DNA of 64,000 nucleotides from Sphaerochaeta globosa str. Buddy. Lineage in GTDB: Bacteria > Spirochaetota > Spirochaetia > Sphaerochaetales > Sphaerochaetaceae. Under the pieces are notes generated by a model. The model worked only from the letters and a program-made list of their open reading frames with translations. It did no database searches and had not been told where the DNA came from. The stretch's first letter is position 1; every line of letters begins with the position of its first letter. Shown here piece by piece: positions 8,231-15,303 of the stretch. Both the position numbers and the translations under genes were made by a program. The stretch spans positions 874,458-938,457 of the forward strand of contig NC_015152.1 in assembly GCF_000190435.1 (NCBI RefSeq), written 5' to 3'.

Positions 8231-9508
8231 TTATTTGAGAATCTGGTTTCCCTGGGTCATGATCTTGGAAACACCAGCGTCCAAGCTGACGCGCTTGTAC
8301 AGGATTTCCTGGGTGACGTCACGGACCATCTTCAAAAATTCACCGGATCCGGCAGGATCGGGAGGATCAATCGGACCAGCATTCTTGGAAGCAAGGCTGA
8401 TGTAATCAAAAATCTGCTTGTTGATTGCATCGACCTTGGTAGACATATGCTCGCGTACATCATCGGGAATGGGAACGCCGCGTTCACCCATCAACACATC
8501 ATTGACAGACGTGTCATTGAGGAAGTAGTTGAGGAACTTGGCAGCAGCTTCCGGATTCTCAGCAGAAGCGGGGATTGAGAAGAACATCGAAGGCTTGAGG
8601 AAGGTTCCCTTGGCCTTGGCATTCTTGATGTTGGGCAGTAAGGCCAACTTGAGCGGGCGCTTGGCAGCAGCCTGTTGTGATACGAACTGGTTGGACCAAA
8701 TGTACTCTACCCATGAGCGGCCTTTTGCGAATTCACCTTCTTCAGGAGTAACGCTGACAAAGGCTACTTCAGGAGCGACCAACGCACCGGCTTCGAGCAG
8801 TCTGAGCTGGATTGCATAGAACTCGCGCAGGACAGTGGTGTCGGTGAAGCCCAAGCCGGTCTTTCCGTAGGTTGAGGCACCGGTTTGGCGGATCATGTTG
8901 TCGAATCCCACTTTGGGATCGGTAGTGAAGAAGGGGAGGGTTTTTACACCGGTCTTGCGATAGATTTCGAGAGCGATGCGCTCAAAATCTTCCCAAGTCC
9001 AAGTAGCACTATCGGGTTCGGCAATGCCGGCCTTAGCAAGTACTGCCGGGTCGTAGGCCAGACAGACAGCGTTGGTGCCGAGACTGATACCGTAGAGCTT
9101 GCCGTTCACCCTTCCGCCTGAGAGGAAGGATTCATTTACCTTGGACAGGTTGATGATGCCTTTCTGTACATACGGGGTGAGGTCTGCGAGCTGATTGCGG
9201 GATACCCATTGCAGCATGTATGCATAGTCGTGCTGCATCAGATCGGGAAGGCTCCCTGCCGCGGCCTGGGTGTTCATTTTGTCCCAGTATCCACCCCAAC
9301 CGGTAGTCTCGGTTTCAATCGTGATTTCTGGGTACTTGGCCATGAACAGATCTACTGCTTTCAGGGTGCGCTCATCACGGGTAGGGTTTCCCCACCAAGC
9401 GAGGCGCATGGTTGAACTTGTGCTCTCTTCGACAGCTGGCTGGGCGAAGATAAAACTCGGCACCAGAAGCATGCATACGAGGGCGATGATGAGAAGGTTC
9501 CTTTTCAT
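8231..9508 (-). CDS. Extracellular sugar-binding protein of a CUT1 ABC importer
   Basis: A 425-residue periplasmic binding protein. The signal peptide runs MKRNLLIIALVCMLLVPSFIFA with cleavage near FAQPA, and the mature region begins LAWWGNPTRDERTLKAVDLFMAKYP, the family-1 solute-binding (UgpB/MalE-like) start. C-terminal features such as ENPEAAAKFLNYFLND also fit. It delivers the sugar to the two permeases encoded downstream. AAGGAG precedes the ATG. A 15-base palindrome (9550-9564) upstream could be its operator. Ligand unknown, probably an oligosaccharide. Confidence 0.9.
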   Translation of the reverse strand: MKRNLLIIALVCMLLVPSFIFAQPAVEESTSSTMRLAWWGNPTRDERTLKAVDLFMAKYPEITIETETTGWGGYWDKMNTQAAAGSLPDLMQHDYAYMLQWVSRNQLADLTPYVQKGIINLSKVNESFLSGGRVNGKLYGISLGTNAVCLAYDPAVLAKAGIAEPDSATWTWEDFERIALEIYRKTGVKTLPFFTTDPKVGFDNMIRQTGASTYGKTGLGFTDTTVLREFYAIQLRLLEAGALVAPEVAFVSVTPEEGEFAKGRSWVEYIWSNQFVSQQAAAKRPLKLALLPNIKNAKAKGTFLKPSMFFSIPASAENPEAAAKFLNYFLNDTSVNDVLMGERGVPIPDDVREHMSTKVDAINKQIFDYISLASKNAGPIDPPDPAGSGEFLKMVRDVTQEILYKRVSLDAGVSKIMTQGNQILK

Positions 9509-9549
9509 GTTCTAACTCTCCTTTTGAATCGTTTCTGACTCTATTTTCA

Positions 9550-9564
9550 TCTGGTTGAACCAGA
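9550..9564 (-). promoter_or_regulatory. Palindrome upstream of the binding-protein gene, possible operator
   Basis: TCTGGTTGAACCAGA is a perfect inverted repeat of seven bases each side of a central G. It lies about 41 bases upstream of the binding-protein start codon, a sensible place for a LacI- or GntR-type operator. No second copy was found elsewhere in the window and no regulator gene is adjacent, so the assignment rests on symmetry and position alone. Confidence 0.35.
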
Positions 9565-9766
9565 ATCAAATGCGCTTAAGACATACGTGTAACAGTACCC
9601 TTACTCTATAGTTTGACAGGTTTTTCTGATTCCGCAATAACTGTATAGTCAATTTTTAGCACGATTTTGTCAGGATTGTGATTCAATTAAGTATTTTCTT
9701 GCAAGGAAAAGGCATAAACTACATAGGTAGTTGTTGGTGTCAGATTACGGATGTGACACAACGCAT

Positions 9767-9806
9767 AAAAAGAACCTCCAAACGATATGTTCGGAGGTTC
9801 TTGAAT
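9767..9806 (-). terminator. Terminator of the epmA-efp operon
   Basis: On the minus strand AAGAACCTCCGAAC pairs with GTTTGGAGGTTCTT around a five-base loop and is followed by TTTATG. The one mismatch becomes a G-U pair in minus-strand RNA, which fixes the direction. It lies about 17 bases past the efp stop. Confidence 0.75.
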
Positions 9807-9822
9807 CCATGAAAGAATACTG

Positions 9823-10386
9823 TTAGTTGTTTACACGCTCTAGGTATTCCTTGGTTTCCGTATTCACGCGGATTCTCTCACCTTGCTTGATGAAGATGGG
9901 AACGCGAACCTTCAGTCCGGTTTCGGTGGTGACGTACTTGGTTGCACCCTGTACGGTGTCACCCTTGACGGCTTCCTCAGCCTCTGCCACAAAAAAGACT
10001 ACCTTGGGGGGTACTTGGATTTCCAACAGCTGGGCTTCCCAGAAAGTACAGCGGTAGGTTTCTCCGTCCTTCATCAGATACTGGTAGTCGGGGAAGTTGC
10101 CCATCGGCACTTCTATCTGCTCGAAATTGTCAGTCAACATCAGGTGGAAGTTCTCCCCATCGTTGTACAGATACTGACAGTCTCGATCGACTACGGTGAT
10201 ATCCTCGGCATTGTCCTGGCTCTTCATTGTCTCTTGCAGCGTCTGGCCGGTGGAAGGGCTTTTCAGCTTCAGGCGTACGAAAGCAGAGCCTTTTCCGGGG
10301 TTTACAAATTCACGGTCGATGCACACAAAGGGCTGTCCTTTGATCAACAAGGCGGTTCCCTTATCGATTTGACCTGCTTTAATCAT
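9823..10386 (-). CDS. efp: Translation elongation factor P
   Basis: At 187 residues this is standard EF-P length. It has the N-terminal KOW-like domain with the loop NPGKGSAF (Lys32, matching the lysine of E. coli EF-P that EpmA beta-lysylates), a middle OB domain, and the C-terminal OB domain ending in GERIRVNTETKEYLERV. EF-P rescues ribosomes stalled at polyproline. The gene follows epmA by 18 bases on the same strand, with GAGG before the ATG, and a strong terminator follows. The conserved PGKG loop and adjacent EpmA indicate lysylation rather than rhamnosylation or hypusination. Confidence 0.96.
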   Translation of the reverse strand: MIKAGQIDKGTALLIKGQPFVCIDREFVNPGKGSAFVRLKLKSPSTGQTLQETMKSQDNAEDITVVDRDCQYLYNDGENFHLMLTDNFEQIEVPMGNFPDYQYLMKDGETYRCTFWEAQLLEIQVPPKVVFFVAEAEEAVKGDTVQGATKYVTTETGLKVRVPIFIKQGERIRVNTETKEYLERVNN

Positions 10387-10404
10387 GCTAATTACCTCGT
10401 ATAG

Positions 10405-11397
10405 TTACAAATTGCGCGTATTTCCACTGGTCAGCATACCAGAAAGGGGAAAAAGAATCACCCCCTCAAGGTCGCTTTTTCCCATGAGCAACATCTGCAG
10501 CCGGTCAAGTCCCATGGCAACGCCCGAACAAGGGGGCATGGCAGAGAAAACTGAGGCCAAGGAAGGGTCTACATCAGGAATCACCGTGCCGCTTTCTTCC
10601 CGCTTTTGGACAAGGCGTGCATACTCATCACGGTAGTATGCTTGGATTGTTGCCTGGTCCCGGTCCTCATCATAACAGTTTGCAACTTCCACTCCCTTTA
10701 CATACAACTCCCAGCGCCGCCTGTAGGCACCATCCTGCTGGGCCAGGCACTCAATCTGTTTGGGATAGCGTTCAAGTACCAAAGGGCTTTCTTGTGGAAG
10801 GTTGGGTTCGACGAAGGTTAAGAAAATTCGGTTGAAGGTTTCCTCCCAACTTTCAGGTTCATCTGGCAGGGTCAGTCCCAGCCTTTTTGCTTCTTGGGCA
10901 AGTGTGGCTTGTTTTTGGTGTTTGTCAAGGTCGACGCCGGCATACTGCTGCATCGCCTCGGCGACGCTGAGCCTGGCAAATGGTGGGCGTAGGTATTTTG
11001 GACTGTCTTTGGGAAGCAGGGAAGCGAACAACTCTTCGGTGATACGAATTGATTCTTCCTCATCGGCTCCCACCGTATAATACTCAAGCATGGAGAACTC
11101 AGGATTATGGATATGTCCCAGCTGCTCGCTGTTGCGGAAACAGTGGCCGATCTGATACACACTGCCCAAGCCTCGGGCGATAAGTTGTTTCATGAAAATT
11201 TCCGGTGAGGGAACCAGATACAACTCGGTGGAGGGGAGAAACGGATTTTGGAAACGCGTAGAAAAGTTTTCGATAGTGGACTCGGGAATGAGGGTGGTGC
11301 TTAAAATCGGGGTGTCGACCTCGGTGTAGTCGCGTTCATCGAAAAAGGATCGGATATTTCGGTAGAGGATACTGCGGAATTTTGCTGCTGCTTTCAT
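10405..11397 (-). CDS. epmA: EF-P beta-lysine ligase EpmA (PoxA/GenX), LysRS-like
   Basis: The protein is a class II aminoacyl-tRNA synthetase catalytic domain without the anticodon-binding domain, as in EpmA. Motif 2 is seen in YQIGHCFRNSEQLGHIHNPEFSMLEYY, and motif 3 in PPCSGVAMGLDRLQMLLMG. It attaches (beta-)lysine to EF-P, whose gene follows in the same operon. The ATG at 11397 gives 330 residues, close to the E. coli enzyme. A good AGGAGG lies 21 bases upstream, in front of a four-codon frame that overlaps this ATG. An alternative in-frame TTG at 11433 would add 12 residues. EpmB, which makes beta-lysine, is not in the window. Confidence 0.92.
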   Translation of the reverse strand: MKAAAKFRSILYRNIRSFFDERDYTEVDTPILSTTLIPESTIENFSTRFQNPFLPSTELYLVPSPEIFMKQLIARGLGSVYQIGHCFRNSEQLGHIHNPEFSMLEYYTVGADEEESIRITEELFASLLPKDSPKYLRPPFARLSVAEAMQQYAGVDLDKHQKQATLAQEAKRLGLTLPDEPESWEETFNRIFLTFVEPNLPQESPLVLERYPKQIECLAQQDGAYRRRWELYVKGVEVANCYDEDRDQATIQAYYRDEYARLVQKREESGTVIPDVDPSLASVFSAMPPCSGVAMGLDRLQMLLMGKSDLEGVILFPLSGMLTSGNTRNL

Positions 11398-11427
11398 GGC
11401 CGAATCATAGCCAAACCGCCTCCTGTG

Positions 11428-11457
11428 TTGCAAGTATCGCTATCGCTACGGTATAAT
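11428..11457 (+). promoter_or_regulatory. Promoter of mnmE, probably giving a leaderless mRNA
   Basis: TTGCAA (11428-11433), an 18-base spacer and a perfect TATAAT (11452-11457) precede mnmE. The start codon begins eight bases after the end of the -10, where transcription itself should begin. No Shine-Dalgarno sequence fits between them. Confidence 0.65.
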
Positions 11458-11464
11458 CGCGCTT

Positions 11465-12793
11465 ATGAAAGGATATGTTACTGATGACATCATCTATGCC
11501 CTTGCAACCGCCTGGGCGCAGAGTGCCCTTGCGGTGGTCAGGGTCAGTGGCCAGGGGTGCAGAAACCTGCTTAGTACCCGGTTTTCACGGCCTAAAGCCT
11601 TGATTGAGGCGGCAAATGCAACCTTGGTGCATGGCTACCTCCGCGATGGGAATGGTTCTGCCATTGATGAAGTCGTTGCTGCTGTATATACAGACGGACA
11701 CGGATACACAAAAGAAGAGTCCGTGGAATTTTCGTGTCATGGCTCGCTTGCAGTGATCAAGGAAATTCTCGCCCTTTTCAACCACCTGGGCATGCGCAGC
11801 GCAGAGGGCGGTGAATTCACGTTCCGAGCCTTCCTGCATGGCAGACTTGACCTGACCCAGGCCGAAGCCGTCGGTGAGTTGGTCTCCAGCCAAAGCCAGA
11901 TTTCACGTTCCTTGGCCTTGGGCCGGCTGGAAGGAAGCCTCCGTGGACGGATAGCTGCAATGAAAGAGCAGCTGCTTGGCATTGTTGCAGCGGTGGAAGT
12001 CCAGCTCGACTATGCTGAGGATGAGCTGGATGAATTTGTTTTCCCTCGTTCTGGGTTGGTTGACCTTATCAAACAGGTCAAGGATCTCAGTGCAACCTAC
12101 CAAATCGGCCGATTGTACAGGATGGGGGCTCGCATTGTACTCGCAGGCTCCACCAATGCAGGCAAGAGCTCGTTGTTCAACCTCCTGCTCAAGCAGGAGC
12201 GTTCCATTGTTAGCCCGGTACGGGGAACGACACGCGACTACATTGAAGCAGATTTGGATGTCCAAGGTATTCCGATTCGGCTTTATGATACCGCAGGATT
12301 GCGAGAAAGTGACGATGCCATTGAAAGCGAAGGTATCAGAAGGACCGAGCGGCTCATCGGCCAGGCCGACCTGGTAGTCTATCTGGTGGACAGTACCGAA
12401 CTCGGTCATGTTCCAAAGGAAGATGAGCGCACCTTGGTCGTCTATAACAAGAGCGACCTTGTCAAGCCACCCAAAGGCAGGATGGCCATCAGTGCACAGA
12501 CTGGCGAAGGGGTGCCGAATTTGTTGGCTGAGATAGCCAAACGATTGGCCAAGGGAAGTGTGTCCAGTGGGGATGAACAAGTGGTCATAGAATCAGAACG
12601 GCAGCATACGCTGCTTGAGAACGCCGCCCAGGCACTCCAGCGATGCTTGGTCCTTGTTGATCAGGATATACCACTGGATATAACCGCTGTTGAATTGGGA
12701 GAAGCTCTTCAGAACCTCGGAGAGCTGACGGGTGAAGTAACACCGGCTGACATTCTGCAAAAGATATTCAGCGGTTTTTGTGTAGGAAAATAA
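11465..12793 (+). CDS. mnmE: tRNA modification GTPase MnmE (TrmE)
   Basis: A 442-residue three-domain protein. The N-terminal folate-binding domain begins DDIIYALATAWAQSALAVVRVSG. The inserted G domain has GSTNAGKSSLF (P-loop), GTTRDYIE, DTAG and NKSD. The helical domain ends in the invariant C-terminal FCVGK. With MnmG it installs carboxymethylaminomethyl groups at U34 of tRNAs. The start is fixed by family alignment. mnmG begins one base after its stop. The promoter -10 lies immediately before the ATG, suggesting a leaderless transcript. Confidence 0.97.
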   Translation: MKGYVTDDIIYALATAWAQSALAVVRVSGQGCRNLLSTRFSRPKALIEAANATLVHGYLRDGNGSAIDEVVAAVYTDGHGYTKEESVEFSCHGSLAVIKEILALFNHLGMRSAEGGEFTFRAFLHGRLDLTQAEAVGELVSSQSQISRSLALGRLEGSLRGRIAAMKEQLLGIVAAVEVQLDYAEDELDEFVFPRSGLVDLIKQVKDLSATYQIGRLYRMGARIVLAGSTNAGKSSLFNLLLKQERSIVSPVRGTTRDYIEADLDVQGIPIRLYDTAGLRESDDAIESEGIRRTERLIGQADLVVYLVDSTELGHVPKEDERTLVVYNKSDLVKPPKGRMAISAQTGEGVPNLLAEIAKRLAKGSVSSGDEQVVIESERQHTLLENAAQALQRCLVLVDQDIPLDITAVELGEALQNLGELTGEVTPADILQKIFSGFCVGK

Positions 12794-12794
12794 C

Positions 12795-14606
12795 ATGGAT
12801 TATGATGCAATAGTTGTTGGGGGAGGGCATGCCGGTATTGAGGCGGGCCTTGCCCTTTCCAGAATTGGGTTTTCGACCTTGTTGATCACCCAGAATCTCG
12901 ACACCATCGGTAAGCTCTCCTGCAATCCAGCCATCGGAGGCTTGAGCAAGGGGAATCTGGTGCGTGAAGTCGATGCCCTTGGCGGGGAGATGGCTCACCT
13001 GATTGACCACTCCATGATTCAATACCGGATCCTCAACCGGCGTCGCGGGCCTGCAGTGCAGGCTCCCCGTGCCCAGGCGGACAAGTTTACCTATGCCCGT
13101 CTGGCAAAGGAAACGCTGGAAGCAGAGCATAATCTCGCCTTGTTCATGGATACGGTAGTTGATATCCTGCTCGATGATCACAACCGCCTGGTCGGGGTGG
13201 TGACCGACAGGCGTCATACCATTACCTGCAAGGTGATGGTCCTGACAACGGGAACCTTCATGGAAGGACGGATTTTCATCGGCGAGTACGATGCCTCAAA
13301 CGGTCGCCTCGATGAGCCTGCAGCCATAGGACTTGGCAGTGCATTACGCAGAAAGGGTTTTCCGGTAGGAAGAATGAAGACCGGAACCCCTGCACGGGTG
13401 AGACGCTCGAGTCTGGATTTCGATACGATGGAAGTCCAGGATGGCGAAGAGCACATGATGCCCTTCAGCTTCGATTACAACAGCGTGGATCGCCCCGCTC
13501 TTCCTTGTTACATCACCTGGACTAATGAGAATACCCACCAGATCATCAGGCAAAACATCCACCGTTCCCCGCTGTACGGTGGGAAGATCGTCGGCAAGGG
13601 GCCACGATATTGCCCTTCCATCGAAGACAAGGTGGTTCGGTTTCCCGACCGCGACCGCCATCAGATCTTTGTGGAGCCCGAAGGGGTGGGAACAGAGGAA
13701 ATGTATCTGAATGGGATTTCTTCTTCGCTTCCCGAGGATGTTCAGCATGCGTTCATTCATAGTATTGCAGGTCTTGAACATGCCCAGATTATGCGTCCCG
13801 CCTATGCTGTCGAGTACGATTTCATCGATCCGCAGGCACTCTTTCCTTCCTTGGAAAGCAAGCTGGTGGAGAATCTATTCATTGCAGGGCAGACCAACGG
13901 CACCAGCGGGTATGAGGAGGCGGCATGCCAGGGCTTGATGGCCGGCATTAATGCAGCCCAAAAGCTCAAGGGTGAGAAACCTTTGGTGCTCAGCCGCAAC
14001 GAAGCCTATACCGGTGTACTCATCGATGACCTGGTCACCATGGGAACCCAGGAACCCTATCGAATGTTCACCAGCCGTGCCGAATATCGGCTCAACCTGC
14101 GCCATGACAGTTGCGACCAAAGGCTCACCGCCAAGGGTTTTGCCGTTGGGCTGCAAAAGCAGGAAAACCTGGAGCGCCTCCAAGAAAAGCTTGCGAAGAT
14201 GGATGCGGTCAAGGATCTATTGCGTGCACGAAGGCTACAGGAAAAGAGTGCACTGCAAGCCTTGCGGATGCCTGATCTGACCATGAGTGACTTGGTTGCA
14301 TACATTCCGGAACTCAAGGCATATGAGGAACCCATTCTCTATCAGGTGGAGCTCGATGTGAAGTACGAAGGGTACATCAACCGGCAGGATCGACAGGTCA
14401 GCCGGTTTGAGAAACTGGAAAGTCTTTTGATCGACGAGAATCTGAATTATGATGCCATTGACGGCTTGAGTGCAGAGGGCAAGGAAAAGCTTAAAAAGGT
14501 TCGTCCTCTTTCAGTTGGGCAGGCGACCAGGATAAACGGGGTGCGCAACGGCGACATAGCAGTGCTCATTGTGCATCTCGACCGAGGAGGAAGGCATGAC
14601 AGGTAA
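12795..14606 (+). CDS. mnmG: tRNA uridine-5-carboxymethylaminomethyl modification enzyme MnmG (GidA)
   Basis: A 603-residue FAD enzyme with the dinucleotide fold GGGHAGIEAG at about residue 9, the GidA signature SCNPAIGGLSKGNLVREVDALGG near 35-57, a second signature near GQTNGTSGYEEAACQGL, and the C-terminal helical domain. It uses FAD, NADH and methylene-tetrahydrofolate together with MnmE to modify wobble U34. It follows mnmE by one base, and its 3' end overlaps rsmG by eleven bases, so the three genes are tightly coupled. Length is normal. Confidence 0.97.
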   Translation: MDYDAIVVGGGHAGIEAGLALSRIGFSTLLITQNLDTIGKLSCNPAIGGLSKGNLVREVDALGGEMAHLIDHSMIQYRILNRRRGPAVQAPRAQADKFTYARLAKETLEAEHNLALFMDTVVDILLDDHNRLVGVVTDRRHTITCKVMVLTTGTFMEGRIFIGEYDASNGRLDEPAAIGLGSALRRKGFPVGRMKTGTPARVRRSSLDFDTMEVQDGEEHMMPFSFDYNSVDRPALPCYITWTNENTHQIIRQNIHRSPLYGGKIVGKGPRYCPSIEDKVVRFPDRDRHQIFVEPEGVGTEEMYLNGISSSLPEDVQHAFIHSIAGLEHAQIMRPAYAVEYDFIDPQALFPSLESKLVENLFIAGQTNGTSGYEEAACQGLMAGINAAQKLKGEKPLVLSRNEAYTGVLIDDLVTMGTQEPYRMFTSRAEYRLNLRHDSCDQRLTAKGFAVGLQKQENLERLQEKLAKMDAVKDLLRARRLQEKSALQALRMPDLTMSDLVAYIPELKAYEEPILYQVELDVKYEGYINRQDRQVSRFEKLESLLIDENLNYDAIDGLSAEGKEKLKKVRPLSVGQATRINGVRNGDIAVLIVHLDRGGRHDR

Positions 14607-15255
14607 GTATCAGAAGCTGCTCGACGAGGGCCTTTCTTCCCTGTCTCTGCATCTGGACCAAGGTCAGAGAGACCAGTTGGATGCCTATATCGCTGAATTT
14701 GAGTTATTCAATCCAGTCTACAAGTTGGTGGCTGCCAGCGGTGAAGACCTGGTGATTCGCCACATTCTGGACAGCCTCAGCGGTGCACCGACGCTTGCCT
14801 CGCTTTGCGCAACATTTGCTTCCTGTAGGATTGCAGACTTTGGATCCGGGGCAGGGCTTCCCGGTATTCCTCTTGCCATAGCGTTGCCCTCGTACTCCTT
14901 TACGCTCGTGGAGCGGATGGGCAGGAGGGTCGACTTTTTACGTAATGCCTTACTTCGAGCTTCATTGCAGGATCGGGTGCGGGTTATAGACAAGGATTTG
15001 AAGGAAGTGAAGGACCAGTTCGACGTAATTACCTTCCGAGCTTTCCATCCCCTCGCCGATATTCTCGATCTCGTCGCTCCCTTGCTTGGAGAAGGTGGGT
15101 ATGTGTGTGCCTACAAGGCGCTCAAAGAACAAGTGGAAGAGGAGCTTGTCCAGGTAGAGAGAACCTGCAAAAGTACATGGAAAGCAAGGTTTGTTCCCTT
15201 GGAAGTGCCCCACCTGGAAGCAAGTCGTATGCTTTGCCTCATGCAAAAAATTTGA
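14596..15255 (+). CDS. rsmG: 16S rRNA m7G527 methyltransferase RsmG (GidB)
   Basis: A 219-residue SAM-dependent methyltransferase. FGSGAGLPGIPLAI is the SAM-binding glycine loop, preceded by FNPVYKLVAASGEDLVIRHILDSL, the family start. It methylates G527 of 16S rRNA in the small ribosomal subunit. The ATG follows GAGGAAGGC and lies inside the end of mnmG, confirming the start over an earlier in-frame codon. ftsK follows at 15304. Confidence 0.95.
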   Translation: MTGKYQKLLDEGLSSLSLHLDQGQRDQLDAYIAEFELFNPVYKLVAASGEDLVIRHILDSLSGAPTLASLCATFASCRIADFGSGAGLPGIPLAIALPSYSFTLVERMGRRVDFLRNALLRASLQDRVRVIDKDLKEVKDQFDVITFRAFHPLADILDLVAPLLGEGGYVCAYKALKEQVEEELVQVERTCKSTWKARFVPLEVPHLEASRMLCLMQKI

Positions 15256-15303
15256 TACCATTGTCCAATTGGGGTGTTTACTGATGATTGGGAGGTTGTG
15301 CTT

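Larger units (their letters stand above)
9509..9822. other. Intergenic region: leader and promoter zone of the ABC operon plus efp terminator
   Basis: No open frame with coding character is present. The left part is the upstream region of the binding-protein operon and holds a perfect palindrome at 9550-9564. The middle is AT-rich; TTGACT occurs on the minus strand near 9651 without a good -10 at standard spacing, so no promoter is called. The right end carries the efp terminator hairpin (9767-9806). Confidence 0.6.
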
